Assembly (NCBI RefSeq): GCF_002953135.1
Contig: NZ_CP026372.1
Coordinates: forward strand, 2,708,501-2,772,500
Length of the DNA: 64,000 nt
Source of the DNA: Sphingobium sp. SCG-1
GTDB lineage: Bacteria; Pseudomonadota; Alphaproteobacteria; Sphingomonadales; Sphingomonadaceae
Direction: 5' to 3'
Shown here: positions 35,945 through 44,135 of the stretch, piece after piece
Layout: each line of letters begins with the position of its first letter
Position numbering within the stretch: the stretch's first letter is position 1
Position numbers and translations under genes: made by a program
The notes under the pieces: model-generated
What the model was told of the DNA's origin: nothing
Databases searched by the model: none
The model's input: only the letters and a program-made list of their open reading frames with translations

Positions 35945-36667
35945 CTATTGCGCGCATGGATATATCTGGGCAAATTTCGCCCTGATGGCTTCTTTGCTCT
36001 GTTCAATATGCTGCCGCATCAGTGCTTCAGCCTCGATACCGCGCCTTTCTTCGATAAGCGCGAATAATGACACATGCTCTTGATAGGAACGCTGTGTGTC
36101 TTCTGCGGCAAAAAGGCGGCTGACTTGTGACGGATTCCTAAGGCGGAACTGCGCATCAAAAATCAACGGTAAACGCTGCGTTCTTTGGATCGTGTCGGCA
36201 AGAACCGGATTGCGAGCCTCCTCGATCAGCACTTGATGAAATTGCGCATTGAGGTCGAACCATTCAAGACTGTCCTCATTTCCCCACTCCTCCGAGTAAG
36301 CAATGGGCTGCATCCTGCGTAACAGGCGCTTGAGCATACTTGTGCCTGCCTCACTCACCCCGCGGTGTGCGACAACGCGACAGACCATTCCTTCCAGCGT
36401 CGCCCGCACTTCGAACGCATTGGTGATATCTTCGATTGCGAAGCGTCGAACCACATAGCCGCGATTGGGTGAGTAGACGACGAGCTGCTCATGCTCCATA
36501 AGCTTGAGCGCCTCGCGCACAGGCGTGCGCGACGTCCCTGACTGTTCCGCCAGGACCTGTTCTTGCAGATGCTCTTCTGGCGCGAAAGTGCCGTTGATGA
36601 TCCGCTCTCGGATCCACTGCGCAACTACTACACCACGGGTACCAAGTCCGCTTATAGTCCGCGTCAT
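35945..36667 (-). CDS. GntR/FCD family transcriptional regulator
   Basis: A 240-residue regulator. The N-terminal winged helix shows IRERIINGTFAPEEHLQEQV and TSRTPVREALKLMEHEQLV. The C-terminal FCD domain has AFEVRATLEGMVCRVVAHRG and metal-ligand-like residues in WFDLNAQFHQVLIEEARN. FCD regulators respond to organic acids. It is divergent from the LeuC-like gene, with about 180 bases between the starts. A 14-base element repeated at the LeuC and TonB receptor promoters is the likely binding site. Confidence 0.92.
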   Translation of the reverse strand: MTRTISGLGTRGVVVAQWIRERIINGTFAPEEHLQEQVLAEQSGTSRTPVREALKLMEHEQLVVYSPNRGYVVRRFAIEDITNAFEVRATLEGMVCRVVAHRGVSEAGTSMLKRLLRRMQPIAYSEEWGNEDSLEWFDLNAQFHQVLIEEARNPVLADTIQRTQRLPLIFDAQFRLRNPSQVSRLFAAEDTQRSYQEHVSLFALIEERRGIEAEALMRQHIEQSKEAIRAKFAQIYPCAQ

Positions 36668-36816
36668 CTCATTTCCATCCAGCTTTAGCGACGCCGCGGC
36701 CTTCCTTTATCCAGCGCAATGACACCCGTTATCGTTCGGCTGTCTGCCCGGTCAAGCACCATCGCTGCCGCCAACTTTATGATTGACCACTCATATCATT
36801 GCTTCTAGTGTCTTCC

Positions 36817-36830
36817 ATACACGTATACAA
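36817..36830 (+). promoter_or_regulatory. candidate GntR operator, copy 1, in the LeuC-like gene promoter
   Basis: ATACACGTATACAA, matching ATACACGGATACAG at 41739-41752 in 12 of 14 positions. A promoter-like TTGACC (36783-36788) with TAGTGT 17 bases later lies just upstream. GAGG follows at 36834-36837, before the GTG start. Confidence 0.55.
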
Positions 36831-36845
36831 TGTGAGGCAACGGCA

Positions 36846-38273
36846 GTGGACCGAACTTTTTTCCAAAAAATATGGGACGACCATACTGTCGCTGATTTGG
36901 GTGACGGTGCCTTTCTTATCCATATTGACCGTAACTTCCTGCATGAGGTCAGCGGAGCGGTATCGTTGAAAAACCTGGATGCCGAAGGGCGTTCCGTGCG
37001 CTGTCCCGAACTGACCTTCGCCACGCTTGATCACGTACTGGAAACGGTGCCCGGCCGAGGTATGACGACACGCATGCCGGGTGGGAACGATTTCCTACGT
37101 GAATTCTCTGAACGTGTCGGTCCCCACGGAATTCGCTATTTTGACCTTGATGATCCGCGTCAAGGGATCGTGCACGTTATTGCGCCGGAACTGGGAGCGG
37201 CGCTTCCAGGCATGACGTTCATTTGCGGCGACAGTCATACCTGCACGGTCGGCGGCGTCGGCGCCTTCGCATGGGGCGTAGGATCTAGTGACAGCGAACA
37301 TGCACTTGCTACCCAGACCGTAGTCGCAACCAAGCCGAAGACGTTGAGGGTCAACTTCACAGGAACGCTTCCAGAGGGCGTTTTTGCCAAGGACATGATC
37401 CTCGCGCTCATCGGCAAATATACGGCTAATGGCGGAACTGGGTATGCCATTGAATATGCGGGCGAGGCAGTCGCGTCGCTGTCGATGGATGGTCGCCTGA
37501 CCCTTTGCAACATGGCAGTGGAGTTTGGCGGTCGGACCGGCATGGTGGCGCCCGATGACATCACATTCGAGTATCTTAAGGGACGCGAATTCTCGCCGAC
37601 CGGGGATGAGTGGGATCGTGCCGTCGAATATTGGAGATCGCTGCGCAGTGATCCTGACGCAAAATATGACGCCGAATATGAGCTTGATTGCTCTACGCTG
37701 ACGCCGCAAGTCACATGGGGGACCAGTCCTGAACATGTGGTGGGAATTGCCGAAACCGTACCCGACCCGGCGGGCTCCTCAGATGCTGTCATGCGATCTT
37801 CGCGAGAACGCGCGGCTAGTTATGCGGAGCTCAGTGGTGGCCAGCAGGTTGCCGGCCTACCCATTGAGGGAGCCTTCATCGGTTCATGTACGAACAGCCG
37901 CATCGACGATTTACGCGCAGCTGCGGAAGTCTTGCGAGGCCGCAAGGTAGCGCCGGGAGTTACAGCTATCTGCGTGCCCGGATCAACCGCTACCAAGCTG
38001 CTTGCCGAGGCCGAGGGACTGGACAAGGTGTTCATCGAGGCCGGCTTTGAATGGCGAGAGTCGGGGTGCTCGCTTTGTATGAGTGGCGCGACAGGAGGCG
38101 AGAGCTTCCCCAAAAACGCCCGGGTGATCGCTTCGACCAATCGAAATTTCGAAGATCGTCAAGGCCCCAATGTGCGCTCACATTTGGCCAGCCCCGTCAC
38201 CGTCGCCGCGTCGGCTATCGCCGGCCACATCATGGATCATCGCCAACTTGTTCCGCTGGAGGCCGCTCAATGA
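36846..38273 (+). CDS. leuC: LeuC-like aconitase-family hydratase large subunit
   Basis: About 475 residues. The [4Fe-4S] ligands are the Cys in IGSCTNSRIDD and the pair in SGCSLCMSG; the first-domain active-site segment is ICGDSHTCTVGGVGAFAWG. I prefer GTG 36846 (VDRTFFQKIWDDH, the normal LeuC start, with GAGG upstream) to a TTG 63 bases earlier that lies inside the promoter. Isopropylmalate dehydratase is the closest named family, but no leuA or leuB is here. A regulator, an isocitrate-lyase-family enzyme and a transporter surround it, so catabolic hydration of a substituted maleate or malate is more likely. An insert with acidic residues precedes the Cys region. The stop overlaps the LeuD start. 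Confidence 0.85.
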   Translation: MDRTFFQKIWDDHTVADLGDGAFLIHIDRNFLHEVSGAVSLKNLDAEGRSVRCPELTFATLDHVLETVPGRGMTTRMPGGNDFLREFSERVGPHGIRYFDLDDPRQGIVHVIAPELGAALPGMTFICGDSHTCTVGGVGAFAWGVGSSDSEHALATQTVVATKPKTLRVNFTGTLPEGVFAKDMILALIGKYTANGGTGYAIEYAGEAVASLSMDGRLTLCNMAVEFGGRTGMVAPDDITFEYLKGREFSPTGDEWDRAVEYWRSLRSDPDAKYDAEYELDCSTLTPQVTWGTSPEHVVGIAETVPDPAGSSDAVMRSSRERAASYAELSGGQQVAGLPIEGAFIGSCTNSRIDDLRAAAEVLRGRKVAPGVTAICVPGSTATKLLAEAEGLDKVFIEAGFEWRESGCSLCMSGATGGESFPKNARVIASTNRNFEDRQGPNVRSHLASPVTVAASAIAGHIMDHRQLVPLEAAQ

Positions 38274-38911
38274 GAATGGAACCATTTGTTTCAGTTGCCG
38301 GCCCTGCCGCCGCGATCATGCGCAATAATATTGATACAGACCAGATCACCCCGGGTCACACCGGGATGAAAGTGCAGAAGTCCGGCTTTGGCGACGGCCT
38401 CTTCTTCAACTGGCGCTATCTTGAGGACGGGTCAAACAATCCCGATTTCATCCTGAACCAGCCGCCATTCACGGAAGCAAAGTTTTTGCTTGCCGGACCC
38501 AATTTCGGTTGCGGCAGTTCACGCGAATTTGCGGTCTGGGCGCTCCGCGATTTTGGTGTCCGCGCCGTCATCGCGGCCAGTTTCGGTGCCATATTCACAT
38601 CGAACTGCTTTATGAACGGCGTTGCGCCGATCATTTTAGATGAAACCGAAGTCAATGCAATCACGGCAGAAATTTCTCCAGCGAGTCCCGAAATCACCGT
38701 TGATATGGCGGCCCAGAATGTGATCTCGCCCTCCGGCCGAATATTTCCCTTCCAGCTTCCTGCTCTTCAACGGGAACGGTTGTTGGAGGGGCTCGATGCG
38801 ATTGACTTCACGCTGAGGCGCGAGCCGGACATCAAATCGTTTCAAGTGGCCGACGGTGCGCGCCGTCCTTGGGTCTACAAAATTACCAGCAGTCGTGAGA
38901 TAGTGGCATGA
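38270..38911 (+). CDS. leuD: LeuD-like aconitase-family hydratase small subunit
   Basis: A 213-residue swivel domain: NNIDTDQITPGHTGMKV near the start, GPNFGCGSSREFAVWALRDF in the middle and SGRIFPFQLPALQRERLLEG towards the end. It partners the large subunit encoded directly upstream; the ATG overlaps its TGA. The loop after NIDTDQI, which determines substrate in LeuD versus homoaconitase or dimethylmaleate hydratase, differs from leucine-pathway LeuD (HTGMKVQKSGFGD), which I take as a sign of another substrate. The stop overlaps the next gene's start. Confidence 0.88.
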   Translation: MRMEPFVSVAGPAAAIMRNNIDTDQITPGHTGMKVQKSGFGDGLFFNWRYLEDGSNNPDFILNQPPFTEAKFLLAGPNFGCGSSREFAVWALRDFGVRAVIAASFGAIFTSNCFMNGVAPIILDETEVNAITAEISPASPEITVDMAAQNVISPSGRIFPFQLPALQRERLLEGLDAIDFTLRREPDIKSFQVADGARRPWVYKITSSREIVA

Positions 38912-39774
38912 GCAGCTTCGTTCCCCTAAAGGATTTGCTCGCCCAGGAGTCCCCTCTTAAGCTCCCGGTGGCGCACGACGCGCTATCACTTCGCATGATA
39001 CAACGTGCCGGCTTTCGAGCTGGAACGATCGGAGGATTTGGGGTTATCGGCTGTCGCCTGGGACTCCCCGATCTGGGCCTTGCAAGTTTTGGCGAGATAA
39101 GCTCCGCCGTGCGTGACATTGCGGGGTCCGTAAGCATTCCTCTTATCATCGATGGCGACGATGGCTATGGCGACGTGAAGAATGTCGTGCGGACCGTTCG
39201 CACTTATGAAGACATGGGTATAAGCGCAATTGTGCTCGAGGATCAGGTGAGCCCCAAGAAATGCGGCCATATGGTCGTTGAGCGTGAGATTGTGCGGGTT
39301 GAAATGGCGGTTGCCAAACTACGGGCCGCGCTCCACGCCCGAAAAAACCCGGAGTTCTCCATCATCGCGCGCACCGACGCTCGCCATGTCGAAGGCCTCG
39401 ACGCCGCAATCGAACGGGGCCATCGCTATATCGAAGCTGGCGCCCAAGCCCTCTTTGTTGAAGCCCCAACGTCCGTAGACGAATTGGAGAAGATCGGGAA
39501 ATCGTTCGATGTTCCACTGCTTGTAAATGCGGCGGAAGGCGGCCGTACACCGATCCTTACGCCGGAGGAGTATAAGGCGTTGGGGTTTTCCATCATCATC
39601 TATCCCGCAACACTGCTTCTTCGCATGGTAGGCATGTTCGAACGTACCCTCGCTGAATTGCGGCATGGGCGGTTCGCCCACGAGGGCAAATTGCCGGAAT
39701 TCAACATCCTTACCGATGTCATGGGCATGAATGATTGGATGGACATTGACCGTCAATTCTCTCCAGAAGCCTGA
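38908..39774 (+). CDS. isocitrate lyase/PEP mutase family carbon-carbon lyase
   Basis: A 288-residue TIM-barrel lyase. The metal-binding DGDDGYGD is near residue 83, and the ICL signature is EDQVSPKKCGHM with KKCGH at 117-121. The catalytic Cys is present, so it is a lyase and not a phosphonomutase or hydrolase. Relatives are methylisocitrate lyase, 2,3-dimethylmalate lyase and oxaloacetate decarboxylases. Coupled to a LeuCD-type hydratase it should cleave a 2- or 3-substituted malate to pyruvate or glyoxylate plus a second acid. This is inference from context. The gene overlaps the LeuD-like stop. Confidence 0.9.
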   Translation: MSSFVPLKDLLAQESPLKLPVAHDALSLRMIQRAGFRAGTIGGFGVIGCRLGLPDLGLASFGEISSAVRDIAGSVSIPLIIDGDDGYGDVKNVVRTVRTYEDMGISAIVLEDQVSPKKCGHMVVEREIVRVEMAVAKLRAALHARKNPEFSIIARTDARHVEGLDAAIERGHRYIEAGAQALFVEAPTSVDELEKIGKSFDVPLLVNAAEGGRTPILTPEEYKALGFSIIIYPATLLLRMVGMFERTLAELRHGRFAHEGKLPEFNILTDVMGMNDWMDIDRQFSPEA

Positions 39775-40519
39775 AGCGGAGGGACGCCGGACACTGATTA
39801 CGGCTTCCGCTACGGGCATCGGAGCCATCCTCGCTGAACGCGCCATATCCCGGGGATATGAAGTCATCGTCTCGGACTGCGATATCGCGGCCGGTCAAGC
39901 GCTCTGCGAGCGCCTTAATTGCCGTTTCGAGCGCTGCGATCTGGCGGTGGAGGCAGAGGTGGTCGATCTCGTCCAGCGCGTCGGAGCGGTTCATCTACTG
40001 GTAAACAACGGTGGCGTCTCCGGCCCCACCGTGCCGCTCAGTGCAGTCACCAGCGCGCAATGGCGACGGGTGATGGAGGTGAACGTGACTGCCCAGTTCA
40101 TTGCGTGCCGGGAAATGGTCCCGTTGATGCTTGCGGCCGGTAAAGGCGGCTGCATCATCAATATGTCGTCGGTCGCAGCGCAGATCGCCTATCCCTGCCG
40201 CGCGCCTTATGCCGCTTCAAAGGCCGCAGTGCTGGGCTTAACAGCAGCGCTCGCCCGTGAGGTCGGACGAGATGGTATTCGCGTGAACGCCATTCTGCCC
40301 GCCACCACACGAGGTGACAGGATAGATCGAGTGATCGCGGCATATGGCGAGGCGAATAAACTTTCTCTCGATGACGCCAAATCTCATTATCTCACACGCC
40401 ATGCGGACGGGCGCCTCGTGGATCCCGAGAATGTAGCAGACACGATTCTGTTCCTGGCGAGCGACTCCGCGCGTTCGATCACCGGGCAGTTTGTCCGGGT
40501 AGACGGGGGTTTTCAATGA
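39731..40519 (+). CDS. short-chain dehydrogenase/reductase
   Basis: About 262 residues. LITASATGIGAILAE is a slightly unusual cofactor loop with Ala-Ser instead of Gly-Gly. The NNGG block, Ser of INMSSVAAQ and YAASK are intact, and the C-terminus (ITGQFVRVDGGFQ) is complete. ATG 39731 overlaps the lyase gene by 44 bases; TTG 39746 is the alternative start. The four-base overlap with the next gene shows one operon. It probably oxidises or reduces a hydroxyl or oxo acid of the pathway. Confidence 0.9.
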   Translation: MIGWTLTVNSLQKPEAEGRRTLITASATGIGAILAERAISRGYEVIVSDCDIAAGQALCERLNCRFERCDLAVEAEVVDLVQRVGAVHLLVNNGGVSGPTVPLSAVTSAQWRRVMEVNVTAQFIACREMVPLMLAAGKGGCIINMSSVAAQIAYPCRAPYAASKAAVLGLTAALAREVGRDGIRVNAILPATTRGDRIDRVIAAYGEANKLSLDDAKSHYLTRHADGRLVDPENVADTILFLASDSARSITGQFVRVDGGFQ

Positions 40520-41451
40520 CCGAAGTGCTGCAAACAGCGCGTTTGCCCGTCGAACGCCAACCACGCGATCTCCTGGAAGAAGATGTTCCAGTCCTCGACG
40601 AGATGCAAGACGCGGAATCGTGGCTGGACCTTCATGGTGCCGAAGTTCGGTGCTTGGTGACCCACGCGATGCGCGGTGCATCACGTGAACTGATCGAGAA
40701 ACTTCCCAATCTGGCTCTCATCACCAACTATGGCGCTGGACTCGATCTGCTTGATCTGGAACACGTGCGGGCAAAGGGCATTAGCATCGCCGCATCGGGT
40801 GATATCCTGACTGACGATGTCGCCGACCTTGCCATCTGGCTTGTCTTGACGCTGTTGCGCGGCAATGGCGATGCGGATGCATTCGTGCGCGCGGGCAATT
40901 GGCGCAAAGGCCCCTTCCCTCTTGGTCGCGGCGCAAGCGGTAGACGCCTTGGCATATTAGGCTTCGGACGGATCGGACAGGCGATCGCGCAGCGAGGGCG
41001 GGCTATCGGCATGAGCACGGCCTATCATAGCCGTAGAGGGACGATTGCCGCACGGGCCCTTTATTTACCTACCCCCCATGCGCTGGCCGCTTGGTCGGAC
41101 CTGCTTGTTCTCGCTCTGCCTGCAAACGATGCCACCAAGAGGATCATCGATGCTCACATCCTGGAGGCGATCGGCCCACAAGGAGCACTTGTCAATATTG
41201 CACGGGGCAGCATCGTCGATCAAGAAGCGCTGGTTTCAGCGCTTAACGATGGGAGGCTCGGCGGCGCCGCGCTTGATGTATTCGATGACGAGCCCAGGAT
41301 CGACGAACGCCTTCTTACCGCGCCGCGACTGTTGCTCTCGCCCCATCTGGGCTCTGCGACATCAGACAGTCGTTTGCGAATGCTGGATCATGTGGTCAAA
41401 ACAATACGACAATGGCGGAGCGACAAGGCGGTGAGCGGGCTGCTCCCCTAA
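40516..41451 (+). CDS. D-isomer-specific 2-hydroxyacid dehydrogenase
   Basis: A 311-residue NAD(P)-dependent enzyme. GILGFGRIGQAIAQRG is the cofactor loop. The catalytic triad is visible: Arg in NIARGSIVD, Glu in FDDEPRI and His in LLSPHLGSAT. Relatives are glyoxylate/hydroxypyruvate reductases. In this operon it may interconvert a 2-oxo acid product (for example pyruvate-like or glyoxylate-like) and its D-hydroxy acid. The stop is followed by 340 bases before the TonB receptor, with two regulatory elements. Confidence 0.92.
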   Translation: MTEVLQTARLPVERQPRDLLEEDVPVLDEMQDAESWLDLHGAEVRCLVTHAMRGASRELIEKLPNLALITNYGAGLDLLDLEHVRAKGISIAASGDILTDDVADLAIWLVLTLLRGNGDADAFVRAGNWRKGPFPLGRGASGRRLGILGFGRIGQAIAQRGRAIGMSTAYHSRRGTIAARALYLPTPHALAAWSDLLVLALPANDATKRIIDAHILEAIGPQGALVNIARGSIVDQEALVSALNDGRLGGAALDVFDDEPRIDERLLTAPRLLLSPHLGSATSDSRLRMLDHVVKTIRQWRSDKAVSGLLP

Positions 41452-41589
41452 TCCTGAACGGCATCCAGACGATCGCTTAAGCTTACAAACCCCGACCCAT
41501 GAGCCGATTTGGCATAGACCGCACCCCGTGTCGTCCCAACGTTGGCATGCTGATAGTCAGCCATCCTAATTGTACCATCGCCAATAATT

Positions 41590-41601
41590 CTCCGACCAGA
41601 C
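41590..41601. promoter_or_regulatory. TetR-type operator, copy 6 of 6 (upstream of TonB receptor)
   Basis: CTCCGACCAGAC on the plus strand; its reverse complement GTCTGGTCGGAG differs by two bases from the perfect palindrome. The flanking ACCGTCTGGTCGGAGAATT matches the paaA operator in 17 of 19 positions. It lies about 120 bases upstream of the receptor promoter and would link this cluster to the paa-type regulator. Confidence 0.55.
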
Positions 41602-41722
41602 GGTTTATTTTTTCTCGATACCTCGCATGCTTTCCCCTCGCCTATTAGATGAAGTGTGTAAACATCTGATCTAACGCGATATTCCTGAGACATCAGCGGA
41701 GCATCGCGCATCCCGTCAACAC

Positions 41723-41752
41723 TTGACACACAATTTGTATACACGGATACAG
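41723..41752 (+). promoter_or_regulatory. promoter and candidate GntR operator, copy 2, of the TonB receptor
   Basis: TTGACA at 41723-41728 is followed after 17 bases by GATACA at 41746-41751, a good sigma-70 type pair. ATACACGGATACAG at 41739-41752 overlaps the -10 and matches the element before the LeuC-like gene in 12 of 14 positions. A repressor bound there would block transcription. Confidence 0.6.
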
Positions 41753-41790
41753 CGGAGGCATAAAATTCGATGTAGTTGGGGAGAGAAGTG

Positions 41791-44130
41791 ATGTCAGTGG
41801 CAACCCGGCGCGGGACGGCAGTATTGCTTGCTACGGCCGCGAATTGTATTCTGGGAGCGCCCGCTTTTGCCCAAGCGGCGCAACAGGCGGATGCGGCCAG
41901 CGCAGATATCGTCGTAACAGCCCAGCGGCGTACCGAGCGCCTGCAAGACGTTCCCATTTCCGCAAGCGTGATCGGTGGCGCCGAACTGCAACAGCGCAAT
42001 ACCAGCACACTGGAATCACTGTCGGCGCAGACGCCTGCTGTCGTCGTGACCAAAGGCGGAGCTGGTAACCGCCTATCCATTCGCGGCATAGGTTCTGGGG
42101 ACAACAACCCGCTGTTTGAGCAATCGGTGGCAACCTTCGTGGACGGAATTTACCAAGGTCGTTCGCGCTCGAGCGGCGCTGCTTTTCTCGACCTTTTGCG
42201 TGTCGAGATTCTTAAAGGACCGCAAAGCGTCTATTTCGGCAATAACGCCATTGCGGGTGTGCTTAACCTCGTCTCCCGCGACCCTGGGGAGGCGCCTGAT
42301 GGATATTTGCGCAGCGCGTATAATTTTAGTTTCGACTCCGCCACGGTTGAGGGGGCATTTGGTGGACCTGTTAGCGATACATTGGGTATCCGTCTGGCCG
42401 GTACCGCGACACGCGGCGATGGTTATATTCGTGACGAGACCATAGGTATTCGCATCCCGCGCGTTCGATCCTATGCCGGCCGGGCGACCATTAAGTGGGA
42501 GCCGACCCAGAATCTAAGTTGGGCGATAAAGGCTAGCGCCGAGCATTTGCGCCAAACCGGTGCCATCTCGGACGAGATCGCCTACTGCCCGCCCAATCCC
42601 CTTTTCACTGGCGGGGCAACCGGAAGCTGCCTCGCCGCGCTGGGCCTGGCGGAGGATGTGGTTGTCAACCAGCGTCGTTCGCATAGCCGCGGCCAGGGCA
42701 TTGATACGGATGCCTATGCGCTGTCATCCAATCTCAACTACGATGCCGGCCCCCTCCAGCTATCATTGCTTACGGGATATGCGCGCACGAAATATGACCA
42801 GCGGCTGGACTCGGATGGAACGAGCGCGACATTAGCGCACTTCACCACCCCCGAGCGTTTCACGCAATTCAGCCAAGAGTTTCGCATTGCAACGCCACGC
42901 GGCGATGTTGTGGCGTTTGACGCGGGCCTATATTATCAGCGTGAGCGCATCCACGGGGGTGTTAATTATAACTTCGCTGCGCTTAACCCGAGACTGACGG
43001 GACGTTTTGCTGCACTTGCGCCGATTGGCAATTATGGCGCATTCGATGATTATGTACAGAAGTCCCAGACAATGGCGGCTTATCTCTTCTTCACGGTGCG
43101 ACCTGCAAAAGCAGTCACCCTGAGCTTTGGCGGCCGTCAGAACTGGGTCGACAAGTCGATCGTCCTCAACCAGGGCTTTGGCTATTCTCCTGGGGTATTC
43201 GGCTCAATATCGCCCTACCCTACTGTCGCCTTGCAGCAGATCGGCGACGCGTTCGGACTTGCTGCGGGTCTGGGCGTGACGGGTACCCGGAAGTCACGGC
43301 GGAGCGATGAGCATTTCAGCCCCTCAATCGTCTTGTCCTACGAGCCAAGTTCCGAACTCAACATATATGCCAAATACACCAACGGCTTCAAAGGCGGAGG
43401 CTTCAACGGACTTGAGCATACGGGGAGTACACTGGCGCTGACATTTGGCCCGGAATATGTGGACGGATATGAACTGGGCCTCAAATTGCAACTTTTCAAC
43501 CGCCGACTAACGGTTAACGTGGCTTTGTTCCGGAATGATTTCGACAATCTTCAGGTCTCGACATCACAAAATTTCGGGGCAGGAGTCGTCAACTCAATCG
43601 GTAACGCTGGCGGCGCACGCGCCAAGGGGCTTGAGCTGGAAAGCCGGCTTCGCTTAGGCAGAGGGTTCTCAACGGGGCTGAGCTTCACATTGCTCGACTC
43701 TAAATATACCAGCTATCCACTCGCGGGCGGGAGTGCGCTGGATGTCCAGCAAGGCAGGCCCTTCGTCGATCTTTCTGGAGCGCGGACCCGCTATGCCCCC
43801 CGTTATAGCGGAAATTACGACTTAGATTACATCAGATCTCTCGGCGCCGGGCTTAAGCTGCATCTGAACGGTAGCATGTTCTTCACCAGCGCGTACAACT
43901 TCTCCAACAATAATGATCCTTTCCTTTCTCAAGGCAAATATGCTCGCTTGGGTGCTATTGTCGGTATTGGCGACGAAAGTGACCGGTGGGAAGTGTCGGT
44001 AATCGGAAAAAATCTGACCGATCGAACAGTCCGGATTTTTGGAACAAATCTCGCTCAGTCTCGCGGATCCTATCTCATTGGCACGGATGAACCGCTCAAC
44101 GTCACCCTTCAAGCACGCGTGAATTTCTGA
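41791..44130 (+). CDS. TonB-dependent receptor of the organic-acid cluster
   Basis: A 779-residue receptor. ATG 41791 (MSVATRRGTAVLL) follows GGGGAGAGAAG; the upstream in-frame start is not needed. A signal peptide ends after PAFAQ, then the TonB box DIVVTAQRRTERLQDVPIS and the plug (SIRGIGSGDNNPLF, GPQSVYFGNNAIAGVLNLVS) are seen. The barrel ends VTLQARVNF. It belongs to the large sphingomonad catabolic receptor class. Located inside the hydratase-lyase operon and before an MFS carrier, it should admit the pathway substrate or a bulky ester or conjugate of it across the outer membrane. Confidence 0.95.
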   Translation: MSVATRRGTAVLLATAANCILGAPAFAQAAQQADAASADIVVTAQRRTERLQDVPISASVIGGAELQQRNTSTLESLSAQTPAVVVTKGGAGNRLSIRGIGSGDNNPLFEQSVATFVDGIYQGRSRSSGAAFLDLLRVEILKGPQSVYFGNNAIAGVLNLVSRDPGEAPDGYLRSAYNFSFDSATVEGAFGGPVSDTLGIRLAGTATRGDGYIRDETIGIRIPRVRSYAGRATIKWEPTQNLSWAIKASAEHLRQTGAISDEIAYCPPNPLFTGGATGSCLAALGLAEDVVVNQRRSHSRGQGIDTDAYALSSNLNYDAGPLQLSLLTGYARTKYDQRLDSDGTSATLAHFTTPERFTQFSQEFRIATPRGDVVAFDAGLYYQRERIHGGVNYNFAALNPRLTGRFAALAPIGNYGAFDDYVQKSQTMAAYLFFTVRPAKAVTLSFGGRQNWVDKSIVLNQGFGYSPGVFGSISPYPTVALQQIGDAFGLAAGLGVTGTRKSRRSDEHFSPSIVLSYEPSSELNIYAKYTNGFKGGGFNGLEHTGSTLALTFGPEYVDGYELGLKLQLFNRRLTVNVALFRNDFDNLQVSTSQNFGAGVVNSIGNAGGARAKGLELESRLRLGRGFSTGLSFTLLDSKYTSYPLAGGSALDVQQGRPFVDLSGARTRYAPRYSGNYDLDYIRSLGAGLKLHLNGSMFFTSAYNFSNNNDPFLSQGKYARLGAIVGIGDESDRWEVSVIGKNLTDRTVRIFGTNLAQSRGSYLIGTDEPLNVTLQARVNF

Positions 44131-44135
44131 CCGTG

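Noticed and set aside
36846..38911. Leucine biosynthesis leuCD
   Set aside because: No leuA or leuB is nearby, and the operon context with GntR, lyase, TonB receptor and MFS is catabolic; the leuC/leuD symbols are kept only as family labels.
38908..39774. Phosphonate metabolism (PEP mutase)
   Set aside because: The KKCGH lyase signature is intact and no phosphonate genes are near.
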